From Macquaria australasica (lineage: Eukaryota; Chordata; Actinopteri; Centrarchiformes; Percichthyidae): DNA of 64,000 nt. Each line of letters opens with the position of its first letter. The first letter of the stretch is position 1. The stretch is taken from the NCBI GenBank assembly GCA_005408345.1, contig SEMN01000622.1:62001-126000 (forward strand), in the 5' to 3' direction. Position numbers and translations under genes: made by a program. Positions 14,019 to 18,772 of the stretch are shown here, one piece after another. The notes beneath the pieces are model-generated. The model did no database searches, was not told the origin of the DNA, and was given only the letters and a program-made list of their open reading frames with translations.

Positions 14019-15202
14019 CAGGCTAAACAGACCATCAGGAGCAAATGGTGTGCTGGATCTCCTCGCTGCCATGGAGGGGCTCACACGATTGGAGGAGATA
14101 GAGTGAGTTTTTTTAACCCCTACATAAAGTGTGCTGCACATAAACAAGTGTCATTCAAGAATCCTCAGCGATGTTGGGATGCCTTTTCTTCCTCTTGTCG
14201 ACTCAGGTTGGAGGGCTGGAGGATGGCTGATAGAGGAATAGAGCAGCTGACGCGACTCCTTCCTGTCTGGGCAGAGCTCAGGAGGATCAGGTAGGCAGGA
14301 ACGTGAACCCAATGATAGGAGCTTACAGTACTGACTGGTCTTTTATCAACAGATTATTATTAATGTGTCACGTTTTGAAAACTTTTGGATACCCATGTTG
14401 TCGGTCTCATATGTTGCTGTGCATGTTCTGATTTCATTTATTCAGATTTAACAGGTATAGCATTGTGTATTGTTTACTTAATTATCTTCATTTCTATCAT
14501 TTCAAGCTATTATGAGCAGCTTGTGTGCTCTCTCCACTTTATTTATACATACATACACATACATATTTTTGATCAGCAGAGCCTTGCTTCAGTTGCAGAA
14601 AGAGTTTCTTAGATCACGTGAGCAGTCTTTCTTCACACTTTGCTTGGTGCCTGGTGTGAACTATTCACTTGTCTTGTCTCTAGTTATCTACTAGAGACAA
14701 GACAAGATAAAATGAATGTATTCCTTAATAAAACCAATCAATTTCCCTTTCCTTTTCTAAACATTTTAACTGATAAAAGAATCTACTGCTTTGGCATTTT
14801 TGGCTAAACTCAAGAGCACAGTTAAGCTGTACCTAAAGATCACAGGCTTTCTCACTGCTTGATCGTACTCGTGTGAAGTGACAAGCACTCAAAACATGCT
14901 GACCATTTATTGGCTGTCATTTATTGGTCTGTCACCTTCACCTTCTTTATGGGGAACAGCTGTTTCTTCCTTTTCAAGTGTGGGACTGACAGCCACAAAG
15001 TCTTTTGCCTCAGGAGCGTGACCTTCCTTCATTAGATGAGGCTGTATTTGTGTTCCTAATAAAGTCACTGTGTGTAGAATTTAAACATTTCCGACTGTAG
15101 CGCCCCCCAGTGGTAGTACCAAAAAAGACACTGGGGCAGACAGCTATGCCTACTGCCTCACACTACTTATTGAAAAAACACTTATTTTACATTTAATGTT
15201 TA

Positions 15203-15281
<79 letters not shown>

Positions 15282-18200
15282 TTCCAGTCTATCAAAGAAC
15301 CTTATCAGCGACCAATCAGGAGACAAGCTACTGCAGGCTTTGAGCAGCTGCAGTCACCTGGAGGAGCTCCAGTAAGGACACTGTGACATTTTTTATATGC
15401 GACTCCTTCCTGTAAATGCTGTTTTGGAAAATCAGTGAGATACCTTGTGAGGTGGTAAAATTCTGTCATGTGTTCATTCACATTTGCACTGTGTGTACGC
15501 ATGGCTAAAGAAGCTATATAACACTCAAGTGAAAAAAAGGGACTAGAGAATTTCAAATCTCCCAATCGTCAATGTCCAAGTGCCACATGAACTATAATTT
15601 GTTTATTCAGATCCGCATTAGCTGCTACCAAGGTCACAACTGTTCTTCCTGGGGTCCACATCAAAACACAAAACATTAACACGCAACATACAGGGACCAT
15701 CCACACTAAATCACATATACCTCTGACCCAAACCCAGATCCCCTCATACCCACGCAGTACCTTCCCAACTTCCAAAGAAAAAAAACATCATTAAAAATAA
15801 CATTGACGATCATAATCTATCTGTAATAATCTAATCCCCTCAGAAACAAAAGGACACAGACATATCTTGCAGGTACAAAGATAAAAGTACAAAAAGTACA
15901 AGTGCTGGGTTCATTAAGTGTAATAAATGAAATGAAACACAACAAATCCAGTTCTTCATTTAGGCCAAAAGGCTCACCTGTGTTAAAAGTGTGAATCTGA
16001 TATGCCTCTCTACAGAGCAGTGAGTTTTTCCATATAAACCTTTCGGCTGCATTTTGTAGGTGTGTGTTTTGGTTAAAGAGAAGAATATAAAAGAAAATTC
16101 TTTCCTTTTGCATCAGTACTGAATTGAAAACATCTGTTTGTGCTGTCTTCCAGTCTGTCCAGTAACAGTCTGGGCAATCTCACGGCTGCCAGGATGGCCC
16201 TTGTTCTACCATCACTGACACACATCACTGTGTTGAAGTGAGTCTCACACACACACATTCAAATTTCTCATTGACACGTATGGCATTTGTCAGACTTGTC
16301 ATGATGTTCTTTATGCGCATGTGTGTGTTTTTTCTAGTATTTCAGAAAACTGTATTGGATTTGAAGGGTCAGTGAGTCTGTCCAAAGCAATAATGTGCAT
16401 GAAGAAGCTCACCAAGATTCTGTAAGACTCCTAAGCTCCTCCTACTATTCTGTAGATTTACGGTTTATTACTTTTATATTAAATATGTAATATTTAATAT
16501 TTAATATTGTTTCTTTTTCTTGTATGATCAAACAGTTTGACTTCTGTCGGGACTCCAGATCTGTGTGCTGTGGTTGCCAGTCTGGCCCACTGTCCCCTCA
16601 TACAGGATATGGGGTAAGATTGAAAATGATCATGTATGCTTGTTGAAGTTTACACATTCCTTTTTTTTTTCAACAGGTACAAAACATCTTACATTATACA
16701 CTTTGGTTTTTAACACCAAACCAAACCAAACAGTCAAACCAACAAAACAAACAAACAAATAATCTGTGTGTAGCAGAGAACCAGGGTTACAGTAGAGGCC
16801 GAGTACATTTAAGTCCCACCCACACCAGAGGGGAAGACAATGAATCGCAAACGTCCCATTACACAAACGTCCTGCATCACATTAAACCAGTCTGCTAGTG
16901 TGGGTGGTCTTGACATAACCATTTTTTTTTTTTATAATGACTTTTTTTACTGGCAACCAGCATTATTATAAGCATGTGTGCTTTAGAAAAGCCAAGAAGC
17001 CGTGGTGGCATCTTACCCAAGTACAAGACCTGAAAACAAAAGTCAATCTTAATCTTTAGAACATTTTCCATGTTATCTCTGATAGCCTTCCAGTAGCTGT
17101 AAATCTCAGAGCAATCCCGACACACATGATAATGATTTGCTCTCTCATTCCCACAGCCTCTCCAGCACGCTGTCTGCCTCACCTCAGACTGTTCAAGTGC
17201 TGGTTTTATAAAGTACCTAGCCATATTTTTCCAGTGAAACACTCTCCAAGACAGTGAGTTGGTTGATTTAACACACGGAATCAACATAATCAGTAGCAAA
17301 GTAAATCAGCATGAATTCAGCCTTGAGTTCAGCTGGTGTGCTTTGACATACAAATTTGCACTGTTGATCACTAGCAAACTGTGTTAACAAAATAAAGAGT
17401 GCTATTGTTTCAGCAACAAGAGTTTCATACACTACTTCACTGGTTCAGCTGTGGTTTAACAGCACACTCTGTTAAACTATCTGCCTGCTGAGGTAGCTAG
17501 CTTTCATTACTGCCTGTGACCACGACAAAGTACGTGTGAAGGCATTTCACTCGGCCCCTTCCTGGTGTGACAGAGCCCAAAAGCAGCTTTAAGCCACCTA
17601 TACATGGCATCAGCCTATATGGGACATAAACATGATTGATTCTGGTTTCCGACGTGAGGTTTGATCTAAATGTTAAGAGGGATTGTTTGTTTCGAAAATA
17701 CTACACGACTGTGTCTCTCTCTCTGTCTCTAGTCTGGGCTGGAATAATTGTGGTGATAAAGTGGCGGTGGAGCTGGCCAGAGTTATGCCTGTCTGTCAGA
17801 AGCTGAACAGCATAGAGTGAGTTTGTGAACACACACACACACTTTGTCTTTTGTTTTTTTTGCCTTGACTGCAATCAATAAAATGTGCTCCTGTATGTTT
17901 AGATTTAGTTGAAATTGAGTTCCTCCTTCTGTTGACTCACTTGTCCCCCCCACACACACACACACAGAGAATCAAACAGTATATATGTATGTATGTGTTT
18001 CTTTCCCTCAGTCTGGAGTCAAACACTGTGAGTGTTGTTGGAGCCGAGGCCCTGGTTAGAGCCTTACAGTCGTGTCCTGCTCTGCAGCTCATCAGGTAAA
18101 CCTGCTGTCATCATGTCTCTCGGGCGAGGTTTGGCTCATACAGGCACCTGTAGATTTTGTTTATCACCTACACTATCTGCTGGTGGCTTATTGAACACTT

Positions 18201-18424
18201 CTGCTGTGTCACTTTGCTTTTTTGACTACAGTTTATAATGTCTTGTTAATGCCTGTTGTATGCTTGGTTTTAAAAATATATATGAACATTGAGATATATT
18301 AAATAATTATAATATTAAATTGTCCACCACTGTGCTCTTCAGGCTGTGGAGGAACCAAGTCTCTTCCAGTGAAGCCCTGAGGCTCAGTCTGAAGGACAGG
18401 AGGCTGAATTTCTCATCCACCTGA
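135..18424 (+). CDS. nlrc5: nlrc5, 3' part: 37 LRR exons to the stop codon (partial gene)
   Basis: NLRC5 is an NLR-family protein that enters the nucleus and drives MHC class I gene transcription (family knowledge). Seen here: 37 exons with AG/GT borders that join into one open frame of 2914 nt (about 970 residues). Nearly all encode one 25-30 residue leucine-rich repeat with a Leu-x-Leu start, an Asn or Ser turn and a C-terminal Leu-x-x-Leu. All introns are phase 2 and none of the 36 junction codons is a stop. The very long LRR tail, the exon style and the downstream cpne2 neighbour point to nlrc5 rather than nlrc3 or nlrp genes. The N-terminal death-fold, NACHT and earlier LRRs are outside the window, so the name rests on LRR architecture and synteny. 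Joined exons: see the entries that follow. No frameshift or internal stop was seen. Confidence 0.87.
501..544 (+). repeat. (TG)n microsatellite just before the e2 acceptor
   Basis: Nearly pure TG run with one C interruption. It ends about 10 nt before the exon at 555, so it takes the place of much of the polypyrimidine tract. Confidence 0.95.
555..638 (+). CDS. nlrc5: nlrc5 exon e2 (LRR, cycle 1 position 2)
   Basis: 84 nt, acceptor ctag, donor gtaaga. Encodes LSGGQWDVETLRTLTQFL then PKFNVTEKI. The acceptor lies directly behind a (TG)n tract, which may weaken it or make it regulated. Confidence 0.87.
885..974 (+). CDS. nlrc5: nlrc5 exon e3 (90-nt LRR, cycle 1 position 3)
   Basis: 90 nt, acceptor ctcag, donor gtacaa. 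Encodes VNDSCSSVEGLVILTALL then SDCPAVTELHI. This 30-residue LRR is the form that always precedes the short insert segment in this gene. Confidence 0.88.
1311..1391 (+). CDS. nlrc5: nlrc5 exon e4 (insert segment of cycle 1)
   Basis: 81 nt, acceptor tttcag, donor gtatgt. Encodes LQSPVQVTIVFSGGREKPAS then EISKTL. It does not match an LRR: a beta-like stretch (VTIVF) is followed by a charged linker and a short helix-like end. Splicing to e5 gives TG+T = Cys and stays open. Confidence 0.8.
1392..1806 (+). other. nlrc5: nlrc5 intron e4-e5, no exon supported
   Basis: 415 nt. I looked for a small extra exon around 1503-1564, but no candidate keeps the frame (17 and 44 nt). A direct e4-e5 join reads well. 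Nothing else was seen. Confidence 0.6.
1807..1890 (+). CDS. nlrc5: nlrc5 exon e5 (LRR, cycle 2 position 1)
   Basis: 84 nt, acceptor gtcag, donor gtaaga. Encodes LSCCGLLPADLEKVWRSL then GTSSDLTLL. A clean LRR. Confidence 0.9.
2126..2642. mobile_element. Non-autonomous DNA transposon (MITE), Harbinger-like
   Basis: The two ends are inverted copies of about 33 nt, with cores such as CCAGTTCAGACCAAAGAT at the left and its complement at the right (CTTTGGTCTGAACTGG). TTA flanks both sides (2123-2125 and 2643-2645), the target duplication expected for PIF/Harbinger elements. No transposase is encoded. It lies in the e5-e6 intron. The class is inferred from the TTA duplication alone. Confidence 0.75.
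2813..2896 (+). CDS. nlrc5: nlrc5 exon e6 (LRR, cycle 2 position 2)
   Basis: 84 nt, acceptor tgtcag, donor gtgaga. Encodes MSSNCIGTKGLRKLLEVL then PRLSSIREI. A clean LRR with the Asn turn (SSN). Confidence 0.92.
3069..3345 (+). repeat. Dispersed fish repeat, family B copy 1, ending in (GA)n
   Basis: It contains the landmarks AGAGCAGGTCTAGACCGTAC and GACAGTGGCAAGGA-like sequence shared with a second copy at 54912-55105 in the same orientation. A GA run at 3307-3336 follows. From memory this is a high-copy teleost repeat, but its class is not clear to me. It lies in the e6-e7 intron. Confidence 0.8.
3600..3689 (+). CDS. nlrc5: nlrc5 exon e7 (90-nt LRR, cycle 2 position 3)
   Basis: 90 nt, acceptor tttcag, donor gtactc. 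Encodes ASNNEITMEGVVMLAGAL then CSHNNLTQIHI. Same length and place in the cycle as e3, e12 and e16. Confidence 0.92.
3840..3887 (+). CDS. nlrc5: nlrc5 exon e8 (insert segment of cycle 2, first half)
   Basis: 48 nt, acceptor ttacag, donor gtagaa. Encodes DEGRDQVTLKFFPDK. The beta-like VTLKFF matches VTIVF of e4. Here the insert segment is split over two exons by a 98-nt intron. Confidence 0.83.
3986..4015 (+). CDS. nlrc5: nlrc5 micro-exon e9 (insert segment of cycle 2, second half)
   Basis: Only 30 nt, acceptor tttttag, donor gtacag. Encodes DDQQQLKMF plus split Ser and Arg codons. The join to e10 reads KMFRINNSS, parallel to SCRLNHFS at e13-e14. Confidence 0.78.
4114..4197 (+). CDS. nlrc5: nlrc5 exon e10 (LRR, cycle 3 position 1)
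   Basis: 84 nt, acceptor gctgtag, donor gtaagt. Encodes INNSSLLPSHMTTLCRRL then AQCHSHLELE. The introns on both sides are under 100 nt. Confidence 0.9.
4282..4365 (+). CDS. nlrc5: nlrc5 exon e11 (LRR, cycle 3 position 2)
   Basis: 84 nt, acceptor tgtcag, donor gtaaga. Encodes LSHSSLTDKAVENLLKVL then PKMTSLQRL. A clean LRR. Confidence 0.92.
4366..5638 (+). other. nlrc5: nlrc5 intron e11-e12 with a possible MITE
   Basis: 1273 nt, no LRR exon found. Within it, 5086-5099 (GTGCCTTCAAATGG) and 5515-5528 (CCATTTGAAGGCAG) are near-complementary ends about 440 nt apart, the shape of a decayed inverted-repeat element. No clear target duplication was seen, so the element call is weak. Confidence 0.4.
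5639..5728 (+). CDS. nlrc5: nlrc5 exon e12 (90-nt LRR, cycle 3 position 3)
   Basis: 90 nt, acceptor cctcag, donor gtacag. Encodes VSHSITSTAGALTLVRCL then TVSQRVTSVEL. The last LRR before the cycle 3 insert segment. Confidence 0.9.
5827..5886 (+). CDS. nlrc5: nlrc5 exon e13 (insert segment of cycle 3)
   Basis: 60 nt, acceptor ctgcag, weak donor gtctgt. Encodes SRTESFIHFDSVKAEQASC. The shortest insert segment, with the beta-like SFIHF at the place of VTIVF in e4. Confidence 0.8.
5887..6475 (+). other. nlrc5: nlrc5 intron e13-e14
   Basis: 589 nt. No supported exon or mobile element was seen. It ends in a short CTGC-repeat and pyrimidine stretch before the e14 acceptor. Confidence 0.5.
6476..6559 (+). 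CDS. nlrc5: nlrc5 exon e14 (LRR, cycle 4 position 1)
   Basis: 84 nt, acceptor acacag, donor gtatgt. Encodes LNHFSLNGDNLERLLDIL then QQGPQLSHL. The donor is followed after 2-3 nt by a long (CA)n tract (6568-6621). Confidence 0.92.
6568..6621 (+). repeat. (CA)n microsatellite beside the e14 donor
   Basis: About 54 nt of pure CA starting about 9 nt inside the intron. CA repeats bind hnRNP L (established), so an effect on splicing is possible. Confidence 0.95.
6718..6801 (+). CDS. nlrc5: nlrc5 exon e15 (LRR, cycle 4 position 2)
   Basis: 84 nt, acceptor ctgcag, donor gtaaga. Encodes VSSNQLKDEGVKRFLDSL then PKLKITSYV. A textbook LRR start (SSNQLKDEG). Confidence 0.93.
6802..8168 (+). other. nlrc5: nlrc5 intron e15-e16 with a LINE fragment
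   Basis: 1367 nt. It holds an (ATT)n run at 7378-7402 and a minus-strand LINE remnant at about 7600-7950. No exon was found. Confidence 0.6.
7600..7950 (-). mobile_element. LINE fragment (3' end of the reverse-transcriptase ORF), broken
   Basis: The minus strand of 7617-7874 reads in part VPKVRTELGKRVFKYAAPSA and then ELVSLDAFKVILNDLE, which resembles the C-terminal tail of fish non-LTR retrotransposon ORF2 proteins. Only the tail is left, so it is dead. The family (L2 or Rex type) is not resolved. Confidence 0.7.
8169..8258 (+). CDS. nlrc5: nlrc5 exon e16 (90-nt LRR, cycle 4 position 3)
   Basis: 90 nt, acceptor ccacag, donor gtgagt. Encodes LSNNSLTQRGLLDLASTL then CTCDNVSGVEV. The last LRR before the cycle 4 insert. 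Confidence 0.92.
8405..8470 (+). CDS. nlrc5: nlrc5 exon e17 (insert segment of cycle 4)
   Basis: 66 nt, acceptor ggtag, donor gtagga. Encodes LGADERCLIWFAQDEGREKT then L. The beta-like CLIWF aligns with VTIVF (e4), VTLKFF (e8) and SFIHF (e13). The pyrimidine tract is moderate. Confidence 0.8.
8717..9350 (-). mobile_element. LINE fragment (reverse-transcriptase C-terminal region), internally deleted
   Basis: The minus strand reads SFKYLGVHITEDLTW, then after a gap TTLPSLQDLYTKRGRTRA and FIPQAIWLAN. This order is typical of L2-type fish LINE ORF2 ends. The part between the first two blocks is missing, and the 3' part is AT-rich non-coding. It sits in the e17-e18 intron, antisense to nlrc5. Confidence 0.8.
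9544..9627 (+). CDS. nlrc5: nlrc5 exon e18 (LRR, cycle 5 position 1)
   Basis: 84 nt, acceptor tgccag, donor gtaagt. Encodes VRESSLERDHLVRLAETV then SVCPSPTKL. Confidence 0.9.
9628..10257 (+). other. nlrc5: nlrc5 intron e18-e19
   Basis: 630 nt, AT-rich. I see no exon or recognisable element. Confidence 0.5.
10258..10341 (+). CDS. nlrc5: nlrc5 exon e19 (LRR, cycle 5 position 2)
   Basis: 84 nt, acceptor ccacag, donor gtgaga. Encodes FKNNQLQLDWIGDFVRLL then NSSQRGHSI. The LRR start FKNNQL has Phe in place of Leu. Confidence 0.88.
10542..10628 (+). CDS. nlrc5: nlrc5 exon e20 (87-nt LRR, cycle 5 position 3)
   Basis: 87 nt, acceptor tgtcag, donor gtgaga. Encodes IEEFWIRSEEAVSLVCRC then LDLSSNIHTI. 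One codon shorter than the other third-position LRRs. Confidence 0.88.
10783..10842 (+). CDS. nlrc5: nlrc5 exon e21 (insert segment of cycle 5, first half)
   Basis: 60 nt, acceptor tttgcag, donor gtaata. Encodes VHHTTLQLSLMKAADLTSV. The beta-like TTLQLSL fits the insert pattern. As in cycle 2, the insert is split by an intron. Confidence 0.82.
10950..10997 (+). CDS. nlrc5: nlrc5 exon e22 (insert segment of cycle 5, second half)
   Basis: 48 nt, acceptor tttcag, donor gtactt. Encodes DDSADLTPSMATEKI. It opens with Ser-Asp-Asp like e9, which suggests the two split inserts share an origin. Confidence 0.78.
10998..11483 (+). other. nlrc5: nlrc5 intron e22-e23 ending in a (TCCTC)n tract
   Basis: 486 nt. 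No exon. The last 30 nt (about 11453-11482) are a pentanucleotide TCCTC repeat that itself forms the polypyrimidine tract of e23. Confidence 0.8.
11484..11567 (+). CDS. nlrc5: nlrc5 exon e23 (LRR)
   Basis: 84 nt, acceptor tccag, donor gttagt. Encodes LVDCAVEGYQLASMTSVI then QRCPLLTEL. First LRR after the five cycles. Confidence 0.88.
11683..11760 (+). CDS. nlrc5: nlrc5 exon e24 (78-nt LRR)
   Basis: 78 nt, acceptor cacag, donor gttaga. Encodes FSRLGIEGAEFLCSVL then PSLPNLTSL. Two codons shorter than the standard LRR exon. Confidence 0.88.
11848..11931 (+). CDS. nlrc5: nlrc5 exon e25 (LRR)
   Basis: 84 nt, acceptor ttgcag, donor gtgagc. Encodes IGSKEPCVTVVERLSEAL then LQATTLQSL. After an 87-nt intron. 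Confidence 0.9.
11932..12378 (+). other. nlrc5: nlrc5 intron e25-e26
   Basis: 447 nt with a short (GT)n run at 12115-12137 and a good pyrimidine tract before e26. Nothing else seen. Confidence 0.5.
12379..12453 (+). CDS. nlrc5: nlrc5 exon e26 (75-nt LRR)
   Basis: 75 nt, acceptor cccag, donor gtaagc. Encodes LSGHVISDTAAQTMNRTL then PRLRSL. It stands where an insert segment would be expected, but it is a normal short LRR, so the cycle has ended. Confidence 0.88.
12481..12656. repeat. Perfect 70-bp AT-rich inverted repeat with a 36-nt spacer
   Basis: Arms 12481-12550 and 12587-12656 are exact reverse complements over 70 nt by direct reading. The spacer is nearly all A/T and is itself partly palindromic. 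A (TA)n run follows at 12654-12677. The left arm starts 27 nt after the e26 donor. It can form a very stable hairpin in RNA or a cruciform in DNA. No coding or transposase sequence is present. Confidence 0.95.
12839..12922 (+). CDS. nlrc5: nlrc5 exon e27 (LRR)
   Basis: 84 nt, acceptor ctctag, donor gtaaga running straight into (CA)n. Encodes LSHCVWSVAGGLQLVTAL then GECLSLEGL. Confidence 0.9.
12929..12978 (+). repeat. (CA)n microsatellite abutting the e27 donor
   Basis: About 50 nt of CA starting at intron position +7. Confidence 0.95.
13089..13172 (+). CDS. nlrc5: nlrc5 exon e28 (LRR)
   Basis: 84 nt, donor gtaaga. The acceptor reads ccaag (AAG rather than CAG or TAG), behind a short GT run at 13057-13071, so it is a weak site. 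Encodes LDSLQLNEESMVCLAQTL then RNINSICSL. Confidence 0.83.
13173..14021 (+). other. nlrc5: nlrc5 intron e28-e29
   Basis: 849 nt. It contains a C run at about 13681-13695 and ends in a 71-nt (TG)n tract. No exon was found. Confidence 0.6.
13944..14014 (+). repeat. (TG)n microsatellite at the e29 acceptor
   Basis: 71 nt of unbroken TG followed by ttttccag and the exon. This is the TG(m)T(n) arrangement known from CFTR exon 9. Confidence 0.95.
14022..14102 (+). CDS. nlrc5: nlrc5 exon e29 (81-nt LRR)
   Basis: 81 nt, acceptor ttccag directly behind (TG)n, donor gtgagt. Encodes LNRPSGANGVLDLLAAM then EGLTRLEEI. Confidence 0.88.
14207..14290 (+). CDS. nlrc5: nlrc5 exon e30 (LRR)
   Basis: 84 nt, acceptor actcag, donor gtaggc. 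Encodes LEGWRMADRGIEQLTRLL then PVWAELRRI. Confidence 0.9.
14668..14706. repeat. Perfect 17-bp inverted repeat, 5-nt loop
   Basis: Arms 14668-14684 (CTTGTCTTGTCTCTAGT) and 14690-14706 are exact reverse complements. The loop is TATCT. Confidence 0.9.
15204..15280 (+). repeat. (TG)n microsatellite at the e31 acceptor
   Basis: 77 nt of TG with one C interruption, followed by cttccag and the exon. Confidence 0.95.
15288..15371 (+). CDS. nlrc5: nlrc5 exon e31 (LRR)
   Basis: 84 nt, acceptor ttccag behind (TG)n, donor gtaagg. Encodes LSKNLISDQSGDKLLQAL then SSCSHLEEL. Confidence 0.9.
15590..16070 (-). mobile_element. LINE 3'-end fragment
   Basis: On the minus strand the end reads GGACCCCAGGAAGAACAGTT, then a TAGCAGCTAATG block and an AATAAA-type tail at about 15600, which matches the 3' ends of fish LINEs as I remember them. 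The adjoining minus-strand reading contains AAERFIWKNSLLCREAYQIH, too short to classify. It lies in the e31-e32 intron. Confidence 0.55.
16154..16237 (+). CDS. nlrc5: nlrc5 exon e32 (LRR)
   Basis: 84 nt, acceptor ttccag, donor gtgagt. Encodes LSSNSLGNLTAARMALVL then PSLTHITVL. A textbook LRR. Confidence 0.93.
16338..16421 (+). CDS. nlrc5: nlrc5 exon e33 (LRR)
   Basis: 84 nt, acceptor ttctag, donor gtaaga. Encodes ISENCIGFEGSVSLSKAI then MCMKKLTKI. 100-nt intron before it. Confidence 0.92.
16536..16613 (+). CDS. nlrc5: nlrc5 exon e34 (78-nt LRR)
   Basis: 78 nt, acceptor aacag, donor gtaaga. Encodes LTSVGTPDLCAVVASL then AHCPLIQDM. Confidence 0.9.
16614..17732 (+). other. nlrc5: nlrc5 intron e34-e35 with an L1-type LINE fragment
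   Basis: 1119 nt. A LINE remnant occupies about 16895-17300 on the minus strand. The rest shows no exon. Confidence 0.6.
16895..17299 (-). mobile_element. L1/Tx1-type LINE ORF2 C-terminal fragment, broken
   Basis: The minus-strand reading frame (134 codons) contains ACWRGCGNERANHYHVCRDC followed by SEIYSYWKAI. This Cys-x-x-x-Cys...His-x-x-x-Cys block followed by an aromatic/Trp segment is typical of the end of L1-like ORF2 proteins. Only this tail is present. The frame also carries the LLGFSKAH-type stretch seen after that block in such elements. Confidence 0.75.
17733..17816 (+). CDS. nlrc5: nlrc5 exon e35 (LRR)
   Basis: 84 nt, acceptor ctctag, donor gtgagt with a short CA run at about 17829-17843. 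Encodes LGWNNCGDKVAVELARVM then PVCQKLNSI. Confidence 0.92.
18012..18095 (+). CDS. nlrc5: nlrc5 exon e36 (LRR)
   Basis: 84 nt, acceptor cctcag, donor gtaaac. Encodes LESNTVSVVGAEALVRAL then QSCPALQLI. Confidence 0.92.
18343..18424 (+). CDS. nlrc5: nlrc5 last coding exon e37 with stop
   Basis: 82 nt of coding sequence after acceptor ttcag. Encodes LWRNQVSSSEALRLSLKD then RRLNFSST and TGA at 18422-18424. The half LRR followed by a short basic tail is a normal way for an NLR LRR domain to end. Confidence 0.9.
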
Positions 18425-18731
18425 TGTGATCTGCACTCTTGGATGGTGGCAGTGAGCAGCAATGTCCCAGCTCATCAGAATCTGCAGAGGTGAATCCCTG
18501 CCACACTACTATAGCGCTCCAGCCACATATGGAGATGATATGTTTTCCCTGCAGTATGACCATCAGAGCATTAGGAATAATCTTACAGCAAGTAATTAAG
18601 ATCTCCATATAACATTTTGTGCTTTAAAACCCTTTGTCGGTTGTGTATCCGATGGGATTCCATGACTGCAGCAGCTGGTGTCTCTAATAGTAGGAATAGT
18701 TAAAAGACCACTATGTGGGAGAGAGCTCATT

Positions 18732-18772
<41 letters not shown>

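Larger units (their letters stand above)
14291..15287 (+). other. nlrc5: nlrc5 intron e30-e31 with hairpin and (TG)n
   Basis: 997 nt. A perfect hairpin lies at 14668-14706 and a (TG)n tract at 15204-15280 lies against the e31 acceptor. No exon. Confidence 0.6.
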
